Shown: one piece after another, positions 22,801-33,740 of the stretch
Position numbering within the stretch: position 1 is the stretch's first letter
How the letters are laid out: every line of letters begins with the position of its first letter
Assembly (NCBI GenBank): GCA_032622095.1
Contig: CP136068.1
Location: forward strand, 154,157,151 to 154,221,150
DNA length: 64,000 nucleotides
Source: Siphonodentalium dalli
Taxonomy: Eukaryota > Mollusca > Scaphopoda > Gadilida > Siphonodentaliidae
Reading direction: 5' to 3'
Notes under the pieces: generated by a model
The model's database searches: none
What the model saw: the letters and a program-made list of their open reading frames with translations, nothing else
What the model was told of the DNA's origin: nothing
Made by a program: the position numbers and the translations under genes

Positions 22801-23965
22801 TTGAAACTCTCTTTTTTAATATGTTCATTCGTTAGCAGTTTAGCAGCATACCACCGCTAGAATTCAGTTTGAAACTCTCTTTTTTACCATTTCATTCATT
22901 AGCATTTTAGCAGCATAGCACTGCTAGAATTGAGTTTGAAACTCTCTTTTTTAATATTTTCATTCCTTAGCAGTTTAGCAGCATAGCACTGCTAGAATTC
23001 AGTTTGAAACTCTCTGTTTTAATATTTTCATTCCATAGCAGTTTTGCAGCAGAGCACTGCTAGAATTCAGTTTGAAACTCTCTGTTTTAATATTTTCATT
23101 CCTTAGCAGTTTTGCAGCAGAGCACTGCTAGAATTCAGTTTGAAACTCTCTTTTTTAATATTTTCATTCCTTAGCAGTTTAGCAGCATAGCACTGCTAGA
23201 ATTCAGTTTGAAACTTTCTGTTTTAATATTTTCATTACATAGCAGTTTTGCAGCAGAGCGCACTGCTAGAATTCAGTTTGAAACTCTCTGTTTTAATATT
23301 TTCATTCCTTAGAAGTTTTGCAGCAGAGCACTGCTAGAATTCAGTTTGAAACTCTCTTTTTTAATATTTTTATTCCTTTGCAGTTTAGCAGCAGAGCACT
23401 GCTAGAATTCAGTTTGAAATTCTCTTTTGTAATATTTTCATTCCGTAGCAGTTTAGCAGCATAGCACTGCTAGAATTGAGTTTGAAACTCTCCTTTTTAA
23501 TATTTTCATTCCTTAGCAGTTTAGCAGCATAGCACTGCTAGAATTGAGTTTAAAATTTCCTTTTTAATATTTTCATTCCTTAGCAGTTTAGCAGCAGAGC
23601 ACTGCTAGAATTCGGTTTGAAACTCTTTTTTAATATTTTCATTCCTTAGCAGTTTAGCAGCATAGCACTGCTAGAATTCAGTTTGAAACTCTCTGTTTTA
23701 ATATTTTTATTCCTTAGCAGTTTAGCAGCATAGCACTGCTAGAATTGAGTTTGAAACTCTCGTTTTTAATATTTTCATTCCTTAGCAGTTTAGCAGCTTA
23801 GCACCGCTAGAATTCAGTTTGAAACTCTCCTTTTTAATATTTTCATTCCTTAGCAGTTTAGCAGTATAGAACTGCTAGAATTGAGTTTGAAACTCTCTTT
23901 TTTAATATTTTCATTCCTTAGCGGTTTAGCGTCATAGCATTGCTATAATCGAGTTTAAAACTCCC
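19851..23965 (+). repeat. 68 bp satellite, about 60 copies, with 13-monomer higher-order period
   Basis: The monomer starts TTAGCAGTTTAGCAGCATAG, continues CACTGCTAGAATTCAGTTTG, then AAACTCTCTTTTTTAATATT and TTCATTCC, 68 bases in all. Monomer variants are ordered: a TATCAGCATATCACCGC type, an ATGTTCATTCG type and a TTTACCATTTCATTCATTAG type follow each other at about 20310, 21668, 21872, 22550 and 22752. The same order of variants returns at 880 bases (for example TTCATTACAT at 22351 and 23231), close to 13 monomers. There is no long open frame. Confidence 0.95.
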
Positions 23966-24049
23966 TGTTCTCCCGACTTCTCGGAAACCAAAAAAGGAAA
24001 CCGCTTTTCTGGCAATAAATATCTTTGACTTTACTTTGATATAGCAGTT

Positions 24050-24435
24050 ATGCAAATATATTGACCTGACCAGAACATTGAAAGTTTAAAGCTCTCAAAC
24101 GAGAGCATGACACACGGAGTACCAATCGGGAAGACCTTACTTTGAATGTTGAGTCCAATTTTATACCCAGCTGTGAGTCTGCCTTTTGTTACCGACATCT
24201 TCTCTTTCCGAGGTGAAAAATTATTTTTCAGTTAGTAAAATTAAAGTGTGTTATATAAGGATTAACTGTCATGTGGACTGTTTTTATGGAGATGTAACCG
24301 TGAGGTAAGTGGTCATAACCTGTGTAAAAATCGAAGGATTTTACATACAAGTTATGACCACTTACCTCACGGTTACATCTCCATAAAAACAGTCCACATG
24401 ACAGTTAATCCTTATATTTATATACATTTAGCGAA
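24050..24435. repeat. dispersed repeat, copy 1 (with 165 bp palindrome)
   Basis: Nearly identical to 27136-27527 in the same orientation. It starts GCAAATATATTGACCTGACC and ends in a hairpin, 24253-24417, with arms of about 75 bases around a loop of about 10 (arm words ATTAACTGTCATGTGGACTG and TGTAACCGTGAGGTAAGTGG). The right end continues AATAGCCAATTCATGG, where the two copies diverge. Confidence 0.9.
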
Positions 24436-24835
24436 ATAGCCAATTCATGGTGTGTGAATGTTAAAAGGACACAAGTCACTCGCTGCGGCTGACTGTTAAA
24501 GGAACACGGCACTCAGTGTGAACCCACAGTCATTGACTGTCTTGTTTGATTCCCTGTAAATTTGCACACACAAACATAGTACACGTCATTTTGGAAGCTC
24601 GCCGACGTTATGTATTCCTACCCGTGACCCTACTTATACCCTGTTTATTTGGGACACTTAATTTGTTGTATTTATTAAAGGGACACAAAACACTCATGGT
24701 GTGTGAATGTTAAAAGGACACAAGTCACTCGCTGCGGCTGAATGTTAAAGGAACACGGCACTCAGTGTGAATGTTAAAGGGACACAACTCACTCACGGTG
24801 GTGAATGTTAAAGGGACACAAGGCACTCGCGGTTT
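24436..24835 (+). repeat. short tandem repeat of ~36 bp (GAATGTTAAAGGGACAC family)
   Basis: Units such as GTGAATGTTAAAGGGACACA followed by AGGCACTCGCGG occur near 24457, 24697, 24737, 24768 and 24804. A block around 24580-24660 (GTCATTTTGGAAGCTCGCCG, TTATGTATTCCTACCCGTGA) recurs at 25500-25585. A third patch of the same units is at 32855-32945. Confidence 0.7.
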
Positions 24836-25012
24836 GTAAACAAATTAAATTTTCAAAACTCCAATTTTGTTCAAAAATAAAAAAAACATAATTTAATTTA
24901 ATAAAACAAAAACTTTTAAAAAATCAAATTAAAATACAAAACATAACTTCTCTCTCCCTCTCTTTCTCTCTCTCTTTCTGGTCCTTGCTCTCTTATCTTA
25001 TCTCCCACCCAA

Positions 25013-25190
25013 ATATATAGACAGAACACAACGCGCATCTTAATCGACACTCTTTTATCGAATGAATTGCGGATGGCGCAAGGATATATATCTCGAGAGC
25101 AAAGCTCGAGCGAAATGTTACTATGCGCCGTCCGCAACGAGTTCGATAAAAAATTCGAGATTATGATGCAAGTTGTGTTCTGTATTTAGT
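25013..25190. repeat. foldback repeat (~178 bp)
   Basis: The left arm, AGACAGAACACAACGCGCAT onwards with TTTTATCGAATGAATTGCGGATGGCGCA, is complementary to the right arm with TGCGCCGTCCGCAACGAGTT and CAAGTTGTGTTCTGTATTTAGTC. The arms are about 70 bases with several mismatches around a short centre with CTCGAGAGCAAAGCTCGAG, itself a small hairpin. Confidence 0.75.
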
Positions 25191-26147
25191 CTACACCGTT
25201 CGGAAGTTTATTGAAATTCAATCATCGTCGATGTCTGAATCTTCAACCGTTAGATGTATTTCTAGGAGTTTCTTGAATTTTCTCATCGCTTCGTCTGCAT
25301 CTATTATATATGCGAGTTTGGTCAGCTGGTCCACTTTCTTCACGATAGCGTTTATGTATGGTTTTTTTCCCAATCGATGCTAATATGCTATTAAAAGTCC
25401 GTAATTAAAAAAAACAGATCTAAATCTGCGTCGATGCGTTCTCCTTGACGTTTTTGACAACTTCATTTTTGCCTGTAAATTTGCAAAAATATGGTATCCG
25501 TCATTTTAGAAGCTATATACCAACGTTATGTATTCCTACGCGTGACTCATATTTACACCCTCTGTTTATTTGGGGCACTCGGCAGGGGATACATTTTAAA
25601 AGTAACAAACAGAGAAGCAATATATAGTACTGTAGTTAAACTGACATGGGTCACTCGAAGTTCACAATTTTGTCTACGTAATTTGGAGGCATAAGATAAG
25701 TTGAAAAATATATGAACTATTGATATACCGACTTCATATGCTTTGAACAAATTATCGCCACAATCACAGACATTTTCCAGCTGTTTCAATTGTTCACACA
25801 AATGTGAAATAAATGCTCTTTATTTCTACCATGGCAGGAATAGACAACACGGATCGCTCTTTTCCGTTTCATGCCCGACACATGTTGTTGTATATTTGGG
25901 TCCCAAATTCTGTGATCGCTGTTGTATTTATTATGGATTCACTGCGCCTTTCTGAGACATATATAATGCCCATAGAAAGGTAGTTCAATTAAGTATTTCG
26001 AATTATTTTGAAATGTCTGGTTTTATGCAGGCAATCAATTTGAGACAGTATACGGTTCGAGGAAATGTTTGGAGCGTAGGAAAGGCAGAAGTCTATCTCT
26101 ACCTGAGATCACCTGAAAGTTTCACGACGGTCTATCTAAAAATAGTA
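25191..26147. other. intergenic, no gene seen
   Basis: Short open frames only. It contains the second copy of the GTCATTTTAGAAGCTATA / TTATGTATTCCTACGCGTGA block at about 25500-25590 and a variant of the GCTCTTTATT motif at 25812. Nothing else was recognised. Confidence 0.5.
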
Positions 26148-26154
26148 AACTATC

Positions 26155-26675
26155 CAGGGGGGGGGGGTCGGAAAAAAATTTCAGGCACGTATGGCATTTT
26201 TTCCCTTTCGATCATTTTTTGTACCCACCCACCCCCACCGCCAATTTTTTTTCCGTTTTTGACAGTGTTTTCCGACCATTTTTTTACACCCCCCCTTTTA
26301 ACACTAAAACAGAGATTTGCGGGGGAAAATTCACTGTAAACAGCTGTATATGAATTTCTGTGCATACTATTTATCATGGATGTTAACATGGACATGTAAA
26401 TAGGAATGAGTCATTTTGAGGTCATTCGGCCAAAAAAACATGGCTGCCAGCGGCCATCTTGGATTTCAAAATTTGCAACAAAATACAACACGATAACTGC
26501 CTGCAGTCTGTTTACAGTTAGAATTACATTATTTCTCTCATTCAAAGTGGTTTTGAAGCCCAACTCATTGCCAAAACACTAAAAAACAAGCAGGAATTAT
26601 TTTTTTTAGTTGCGGAAAAAATTGCTTTTGGTGGCGTTGACCACCCACCCATCCCGGCACATCACCCCCCCCCTG
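26155..26675. mobile_element. hAT-like MITE with 7 bp target duplication
   Basis: Starts CAGGGGGGGGGG at 26155 and ends CCCCCCCCCTG at 26675, flanked by AACTATC on both sides (26148-26154 and 26676-26682). It is in reverse orientation to the copies at 16027 and 41604. The inside includes CGGCCATCTTGGATTTCAAA and ACATGGACATGTAAATAGGA. The open frame rich in Pro and Phe across it is a translation of G/C runs and not a gene. hAT elements usually make 8 bp duplications; here 7 match. Confidence 0.8.
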
Positions 26676-26682
26676 AACTATC

Positions 26683-27135
26683 GATAAAAAAAAAAACAAT
26701 ATTAATTCACGGAAGCGTTTCAGGACATGCGTTTTGCGACTCATATTAATGATTTTACACCACAGAAACTGTATAAAACGTATTTAGGAAGATACAATTC
26801 ATCCAGAAAACTTATTAGATTATGTTGGGACACGCAACGCATCGGTTGTTCAGTACAGGTACTAAACACTAAACAGAAAAGTCTATGGTGTCAACATAAT
26901 ACAAATGTGATCCATACTCAACAGATTAGAACGACACAAACGAGCGCAGTGGATCAATCATTGAACATTATATCTGAGAGCTAAACAAACACCAAGCCAA
27001 CCATTCACTGAAATGAATACCCGGGAGAGACAAAGGATGACAAAGGATGACAAAGGATGAGGTGGGTAGGACCCCGGGAGAGACAAAGGATGATAAAGGA
27101 TGAGGTGGGTAAGACAAAATAACACTCTTCCAATT
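26683..27135. other. intergenic with small tandem GACAAAGGATGA patch
   Basis: An 85-codon open frame starts at 26727 and has no recognisable domain. At 27020-27115 the words GGGAGAGACAAAGGATGA and GACAAAGGATGAGGTGGGTA are repeated several times as a short tandem patch. Confidence 0.5.
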
Positions 27136-27527
27136 TATGCAAATATATTGACCTGACCAGAACATTGAAAGTTTAAAGCTCTCAAACGAGAGCATGACAC
27201 ACGAAGTACCAATCGGGAAGACCTTACTTTGAATGTTAAGTCCAATTTTATACCCAGCTGTGAGTCTGCCTTTTGTTACCGACATCTTCTCTTTCCGAGG
27301 TGAAAAATTATTTTTCAGTTAGTAAAATTAAAGTGTGTTATATAAGGATTAACTGTCATGTGGACTGTTTTTATGGAGATGTAACCGTGAGGTAAGTGGT
27401 AATAACTTGTGTAAAAATCGAAGGGTTTTACATACAAGTTATGACCGCTTACCTCACGGTTACATCTCCATAAAAACAGTCCACATGACAGTTAATCCTT
27501 ATATTGATATACATTTAGCGAAAAAGC
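27136..27527. repeat. dispersed repeat, copy 2 (with 166 bp palindrome)
   Basis: Second copy of the 24050-24435 block, about 3,086 bases downstream in direct orientation and differing at only a few positions. The hairpin is at 27339-27504. Confidence 0.9.
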
Positions 27528-28494
27528 CACTTTTGTAAATGTATTTAAATCGAAATGTATCGTGACAAAACCAGCCCAAAATATCCCATAGCACCGTTGG
27601 CAAAAGTTAACAGGAACAATTTCTCTTTATATTGAAACCCGATGATTTATTAAGTCAATCCTGCGCGAGTCCAAATGCGCCCAAAACATTACGCGTTCGT
27701 CTTTCCAAACCCAATGACGTGTCGATGTTGTTATGAGGCTGCAGTTATTAGCTGTTGCGCATTCACCGAGAAATAATTGCAACTAGCCACGTGGGCGCCG
27801 ACCAATCGGAATGCTGGATTTAGTGATGATCACACTTAGTATGTAAATATAATGTCTTCAGTTTTCGTGCGTCATTAAATTCAATGATTTCATTGTACTG
27901 GTGTCGCGACGGCGGCTATTGTAAAGTCGACAATGTTTAAAGAAGTGGTTATCGACTAAGATATACGTCGTTAGTATGATATATTTTTCAGCCAGTTCTT
28001 CAGAGAAAATCTTATGGTGCCAGTATATGCATCCACATACTTTTATATGTTAACCAATACAGGTAAGTGGTTGACTGACAAGGTGACACAACTGTCCGGG
28101 TCAACAAAAATTAGACCTATATACGGACGGGCCGGACCATAAGGCCTTTCCGTTTGTCAACATAAGTATAGTGAAAGTAATAATGGCTTACAACCTATCC
28201 ATCATATATTCCCCACATAATGAAGGCGGTATACATAAATGGATGTCAAAAGATAGGGGAGGATGTCTGCTAGGCATATTAAAGAAGGTTCGAGGCTACA
28301 TATGCTGATGACCAAGGTCCCAATTTTTCGGGGACACATTGCTTCTAATTTCGAGGTGGAATATGTATCCTGGGGCGGTTTAATGGAATTTTGAAAATAT
28401 GTTAGAACGTACCCTGCAAATATAAGATTTATTTTATGCCAAAATTAGAATTTACATATTTTTGGAAATTACTCCCAATGAGTTGAGCATGTTT
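27528..28494. other. intergenic, no gene seen
   Basis: No convincing open frame, tandem array or inverted repeat was seen in this AT-rich stretch. Confidence 0.5.
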
Positions 28495-28920
28495 TAATTT
28501 TGATCTTAAACGATACTGTGTAGAAATGACACATGGCATATATGTGTCGGTGGAATTGTCTGAACATTGATTATGAGTGAATATGTGAGTATATTGTAGT
28601 TAGTAGACGAGATAGGTTCCATTTGAGACACACACCTCGTAGTAGCGACAATATTAGAAATCTGGCAGCAGCTTTAAAACTTTGTGCTACACAATTATGT
28701 GCCGTTCAGTTTTGACACAAACAAACATTATAACAAAGATAAAACATGCCATTTTTTTTAGCAGCCTTTACGAGTTTTATATCTCCAATAGAACACATCT
28801 CATCTGATAACTATGATACACTAACATATTCACTCATTGTCAATGTTGAAGAAATTCCACCGACACATATGTCATTTGTCATTGCTACACAATTTTGTTT
28901 AAGATCATAATTAAATAATA
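28495..28920. repeat. foldback repeat with ~120 bp arms
   Basis: 28498-28620 (GATCTTAAACGATACTGTGTAG, CATATATGTGTCGGTGGAAT, TGAGTGAATATGTGAGTATA) matches the reverse complement of 28795-28915 with around 80% identity by eye. The spacer is about 175 bases. No coding content was seen. Confidence 0.7.
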
Positions 28921-29544
28921 TTGTGTAGAATTTATACACATTTGTTCTAAGAGTGTAAGCGATGTTGTGTATAAGTAAAATTTTAGTGCTATCGCGACTC
29001 AATTGTAGTGGCCAATCTCCATTACAGTTTTATACAAGAAAACCATAATCAGAAATGGTAACGCCCTCAAGATCATATTATTAGCCATAAATATAAAATA
29101 TATTGGATACATGAATACACCGACTCAGAATTCCGTTAAAACAACTAATCCTTCAAATTATTACAAAAACTACGGCTTATTACTGCAGGTTTCTCATTCA
29201 CCACACCAGAAGCTTCTAAATGCCGACAATCGGAGGGATTGTGTTCCAGCCTAGAGTGCATGACCCAGCCATTGTTCATATCTATACATCGAAAGCAATT
29301 AACGCGGTCATAATAGTTACATACTGCAACTATAGGACATCCAGCGAATAGACACCCCACGAAACCCGAAATGTGTTGTCATGCGAGATATCTCATCGCT
29401 GTAGCTCAATTTGACACGGCCAGATTAGTCTTCCTATATATCCTAAAACAATAAAAGGCCCGAAAAAGTGGCTTCATTGTGGGCATCAGCTTTTCTGAAA
29501 AACATAACAAGGACCCTAAATCCGAAGCAACCAGACAAAAATGG
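28921..29544. other. intergenic, no gene seen
   Basis: Only short frames without recognisable features. No RNA gene was seen. Confidence 0.5.
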
Positions 29545-29940
29545 GTGGATCGTACCCATATTCGAACTTGATCTGTATTTCGAGCTGATAAACTCATATA
29601 CCAAATTTGATTCAGATATGATCACACAAACTAAAGTTATCATCCGGAAACCAGAAATTGACAGGATTCTAAGTAGAAAAAGGGCCATAACTCTAGCCAT
29701 ATTCGAACTTGACCTGTATTTCGAGCTGATAAATGCACATTCCAAATTTGGTCCAGATATGATCACACAAACTGAAGTTATCATCCGGAAATTGACAGGA
29801 TTCTATTTTGGTCTGATAAACTCACCTATGAAATTTGCTTTTGATCTAATAACCGAAACTAAAGTTATCATCCGGAAACCATTTCCGGACGGACGGGCGG
29901 ACACCGGCTATTTTAATAGTTCTTTTTTTTCGGGGGACAA
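29545..29940 (+). repeat. interspersed repeat with ~three internal ~110-140 bp units
   Basis: The phrase ATATTCGAACTTGACCTGTA with TTCGAGCTGATAAA, then CCAAATTT, GATATGATCACACAAACT and AAGTTATCATCCGGAAA recurs at about 29558, 29698 and (partly) 29800-29880, ending in GGACGGACGGGCGGACACCG and a T-run with TCGGGGGACAATAA. The 179-codon open frame over it simply reads the repeat. A relative lies at about 61930-62265 (TTCGAACTTGAATTGTATTT). Confidence 0.7.
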
Positions 29941-30508
29941 TAAAGCTTCTCAAATCATCCGCATAGTCAACATAACTTTCAAGAACTTGGACATCGACAC
30001 TTTCTAATCGCTCTACATAAGCATGGTCAGACCTAATATCGAATACTGTAACTCGTGCATGGAGCCCACATCACAAATATCAAATCATTGTGTTAGAGAA
30101 ATACAAAGAAAAGCAACGAAACTAGAAGTTCGTCAAATCAAAACTCTATGCTACCGAGACCGAATGATAAGACTCAATCTGATGTCTTTAAAATATGGAA
30201 TATTTAGAGGAGATCTAATCGAGGTATATAAACTGTTGAATGGTCATTACAATATCAATGCCTGTGACCTACATGCATTAGAAAGACATTCACCAGGAAG
30301 AACAAGATGACATATTAAAAAGCTACAGATGCCCATTGTTAACAAGGCTATAGGAAAATATTTCTTCACGCAGAGGGTGGCAAATAGCTGGAACTCTCTG
30401 CCAGACTTCGCTGTTGGGGCTCCAACACTCGATCAATTCAAAATATACATAGACTCATTCTTCTATTATATGAAAACGAGTTCGACGACAAGTAATATGT
30501 TAAAGTGA
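29937..30508 (+). pseudogene. 3' fragment of a CR1/jockey-like LINE (post-RT region)
   Basis: One frame reads IIRIVNITFKNLDIDTF, stop (30005-30007), then LYISMVRPNIEYCNS, IQRKATKLEV, LNLMSLKYGIFRGDLIEVYK (through about 30245), a TGA at 30308, then FFTQRVANSWNSLPDFAV and TLDQFKIYIDSF, ending TGA at 30506. This order is the usual C-terminal end of CR1-like LINE proteins (VRP-x-x-EY, RRGD-like, R-V-x-N-x-WNSLP). RT proper is absent, as expected for 5'-truncated insertion. Two in-frame stops show decay. Confidence 0.8.
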
Positions 30509-31731
30509 CTCACAAGTAAATATCGAATGACGATACACATATTTGTAAACAAGCATTGCAAATAATGTTATTGGGACGAAAATTCGCAAGACTTGTTCCG
30601 TATTGTGATGACGACGATGACGATGATATGATTGATAGAACAAACCACTATTATGATCGTGTCGTTATTTGTTTAAAATACGTATCAATTGACATATACG
30701 CACCCGTTCCCTCATTAAATCAACATATTTCGACCATTTTAGGGGAGCTCCGCGAATTCGGGGACATCCGCAAATAGGGACCTACTGTGAATTGTCACAT
30801 CCGGAAAAACCCATTGATCTATCAATAAAACGCCTAGCGAACCATGGCTATCTAGAATCTCTAGGACAGAACACATGTGCACCCGAGGGCGTTACTAACT
30901 ATCGAAGCAATAGCAAAGCAAAAGTCGAAGTTTCATTCGCGATTCTCCAATAGTTTACTGAAAAGGTCCCCAGTACAGAAACGACGATTCTCAGTGTAAA
31001 TAATATATTATTCGATTCGAAATCAACAATATGCACTCATACAGGCACATAAGAAAGAGGATTGGACAACAAGCTGAACAGATGCTTATTTAATATACTC
31101 TCCTCGGATAAGAAATGTTACCTTGGGTGAAGTAAATATTACACGGGGTAAAGCAGACGGGATATTGTTTTGTTTGGTTGTGATTCGACTGCATTTATTA
31201 TGGGATCGATATATTGGTATACTATGGTAGTACGGGTGTTAACACCAACTTAATGCAAAAAGGGGAAATTTATTTTTTAGCTGCTTTCACAGATCTGCGG
31301 CTGATGCATACGGCCAACGCATGCGTGTATCTGCTTTCACAGACCAACACATGCGGCCAACGCATATGGCTATCGGGTTAGCTACCTATAGGATAGGGTC
31401 ACACCATCGTATACGTCAATATATCTAGTCCGTTTATCGTACACGCGTTCCTCTATTATTCGCATAGTTGTATGGTAACAATATACGTACGTTTCCATGG
31501 CATAACAACTCTCAGCTAGGAGTACGTATAACATGAAATATCATGACAATAGGGCAAAGATATGGGTGAGTGGTGAATAAGGGCAACTTTAGCGGCAAAA
31601 TGGAAAGGCACCCCAAGGGGATAGCACCAATTGGCATCGTCCACCTATGTACTGTTGATATTACTAGTCTTGAGAGTCCAAGCTAATTTCCAGACCTCTA
31701 TGGAAAAGTACTCATAGACTTATCTATAGAG
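30509..31731. other. intergenic, one repeat relative at 31265-31385
   Basis: No gene recognised. CTGCTTTCACAGATCTGCGG with GCATACGGCCAACGCATGCG near 31279-31345 is related to the foldback at 59114-59250. A GATGACGATGATGAC-like run gives the Asp-rich short frame at 30607. Confidence 0.5.
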
Positions 31732-31739
31732 AGTTGTGT

Positions 31740-32617
31740 CAGGGACGTGGCTAGAGGGTCTCCGTGTGGGGGTATCCATCTTGGGAAATTCCAACTGCAC
31801 CCGCCCTTGAATCATAATCAGACCAAGTTTTGCATTATTCCATTTGCACCCCTTACACCTCAGTGGCTCAGGCCTAATATCCTATATATATATTCCCCAT
31901 CATGATACACCATGGTTCTTTCTATATTCCAGGTATGAGAACATTAAGATATTTTAACCTGAAAAATTGCATAAATCCTAACATCTAGTGCTCTAATTCC
32001 AGATAAATACACACGGCTACGGGCAAGAGACCAGGACACACCGGGCTGACCATGGTTGTTCGGTCCGGTGTGCGAACATTTTGAAAACTATACAAGAAAG
32101 TCGCAAATCCTAGCATCTAGACTATATAGCCTCAAGCCTTCCTAGAAATGGAAATTTCAAACATGACACGGCCACTCAGGATGGAAAATTTCCAACGATG
32201 ACAATTCTAATGACAATGTTGACAAAATGTATGACAATATTGTTTTCTTAAATTAACTAGCAGTTTTTGACTGGCCACGGGGGAGGGACCAGGACACAAG
32301 CTTTGCAAGTGTTGGAAATCTCTAACCTGTCACCCCCCCTAATGTTTGAAAATTTCCAACTGATGACAATTTCAGTCCACAATTTTGACAAAAAATAGGA
32401 AAATATGCAAATAGTGGTTCAAAAATAATGAATCCCCCCCCCAATAAATTGTTTGAAAATCAAACTACAAGAACATTTTCAACCTATTGTTGGTGTGAAA
32501 TTTCCAACTGATGTTTTGGCAGGTATGAAATTTCCAACTGTTGAAAAATTTAACCAAAGTTGGTGACCGGGGGGGGGGGGGTGAGACACCAAAAACCACA
32601 CTGTCGCCACGTCTCTG
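31740..32617. mobile_element. hAT-like non-autonomous element (878 bp) with 8 bp target duplication
   Basis: Left end CAGGGACGTGGC (31740), right end GCCACGTCTCTG (to 32617): terminal inverted repeats of 12 with one mismatch. Flanks are AGTTGTGT (31732-31739) and AGTTCTGT (32618-32625), an 8 bp duplication with one mismatch, as hAT transposases produce. Inside, TTTCCAACTGATG-type words recur around 32185, 32350, 32505 and 32530. It has a G-run near the right end (about 32570). No transposase was seen. Confidence 0.75.
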
Positions 32618-32854
32618 AGTTCTGTGGAATACTGTTCATGGAATCGGTGCCAATCGTCACCCTATAAGAGGGAAAGGCCAATCTGTAAATCAGTTCACGC
32701 GACCGTACTACTTATAATTATTGGCATCGCCGACCTATGCACGTTTGCTATTCTAACGATTATTGTGAGTTAGTACCACATGATGTATCGCTATGTTAGC
32801 AGAGTCTATATATCATAGAATAATTTCAAGACCTATATGTGGACAGTAATCACT

Positions 32855-32945
32855 CGAGGTGTGTGAATGTTAAAGGGACACCTCACTGCGGCTGAATGTT
32901 AACGGAACACAAGGCACTCAATGTGAATGGTAAAAGAGACACTGA
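32855..32945 (+). repeat. short patch of the GAATGTTAAAGGGACAC repeat
   Basis: Two to three units like those at 24436-24835 (TGTGAATGTTAAAGGGACAC, CTGCGGCTGAATGTTAACGG, AAGGCACTCAATGTGAATGG). Confidence 0.7.
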
Positions 32946-33740
32946 CCATTTGCTCTCCACCTTGCTAATTATATATTAAAAACAAGATAGAATAATCACA
33001 TTGGCGGGCACCATGGGTTTTTATGAAAATACGTGTTACTATATAGTACTCTAAATCATCAAAGGTGTACAATTCAATTTGAATACAAATTGTATATCCA
33101 AATTAGCAGGTACTCATGCAGGTATATGTCCGCTGTTAACAGAGAAATAGCTTCATAGCTGCATCAAATAGTCTATCACTGCAGTGAACACTGTTTTATT
33201 TATTTTTATAAATTAATCAGCATAAAAGGGGGACTGTACATTAAATCCGGCCATTTATGGGACCGTCTCATTTTATACTTAACAGAACATATGCAATAAT
33301 GAACGAATTTGAGCCATGGATTAGTCCAAAATACGCGCATGTGCTCCATGAACGATGCAGACAACATAGTAATTATAATGAAAATGAGTCTATGACTCGA
33401 CAAAAAAATAGCGTTACAAATGTCAACAAAATATGGAAAAAGGGGGTGTGTCCCAAATTTTTTGGAGGAAAACATTATTTTGTATGCACGTAAGTGGGTC
33501 GTGGGTCCCCGGTTGGGCGGAATTTTATTTCACCCCCGTGTAGGGTTTTTTTTTAAGAGCCCCCCCCCCGGATGATACAGAAATTATGACATTCATTGTC
33601 TCGATTATTATTTTTTTTTATAATTAACTTTATAAGAAACCTTGTTGCCTTTGAAAATTAGATATGTGTATCGCTACTCAGTTGCGTATATTCTCTCAAT
33701 TGTGTGTTATTATTAGACCAAATTTACTTAATTCATATCT
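32946..33740. other. intergenic, no gene seen
   Basis: Short mirrored open frames near 33206-33493 overlap on both strands and lack family features. Nothing else was seen apart from C- and T-runs near 33550. Confidence 0.5.

Noticed and set aside
19851-23965. CRISPR-like regular array
   Set aside because: The whole 68 bp monomer is repeated with no unique spacers, and the host is a eukaryote; it is a satellite.
24916-25137. 73-codon frame with Glu/Arg repeats
   Set aside because: It translates a CTCTCT-type simple tract next to a foldback repeat.
26150-26395. Pro/Phe-rich open frames over the MITE (also near 16571 and 41887)
   Set aside because: They translate G/C and T runs of a non-coding element and occur in several copies with shifts.
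29468-30007. 179-codon open frame
   Set aside because: Most of it translates an interspersed nucleotide repeat (FELDLYFELIN and MITQT-VIIRK recur with the DNA units); only the last few residues belong to the LINE fragment.
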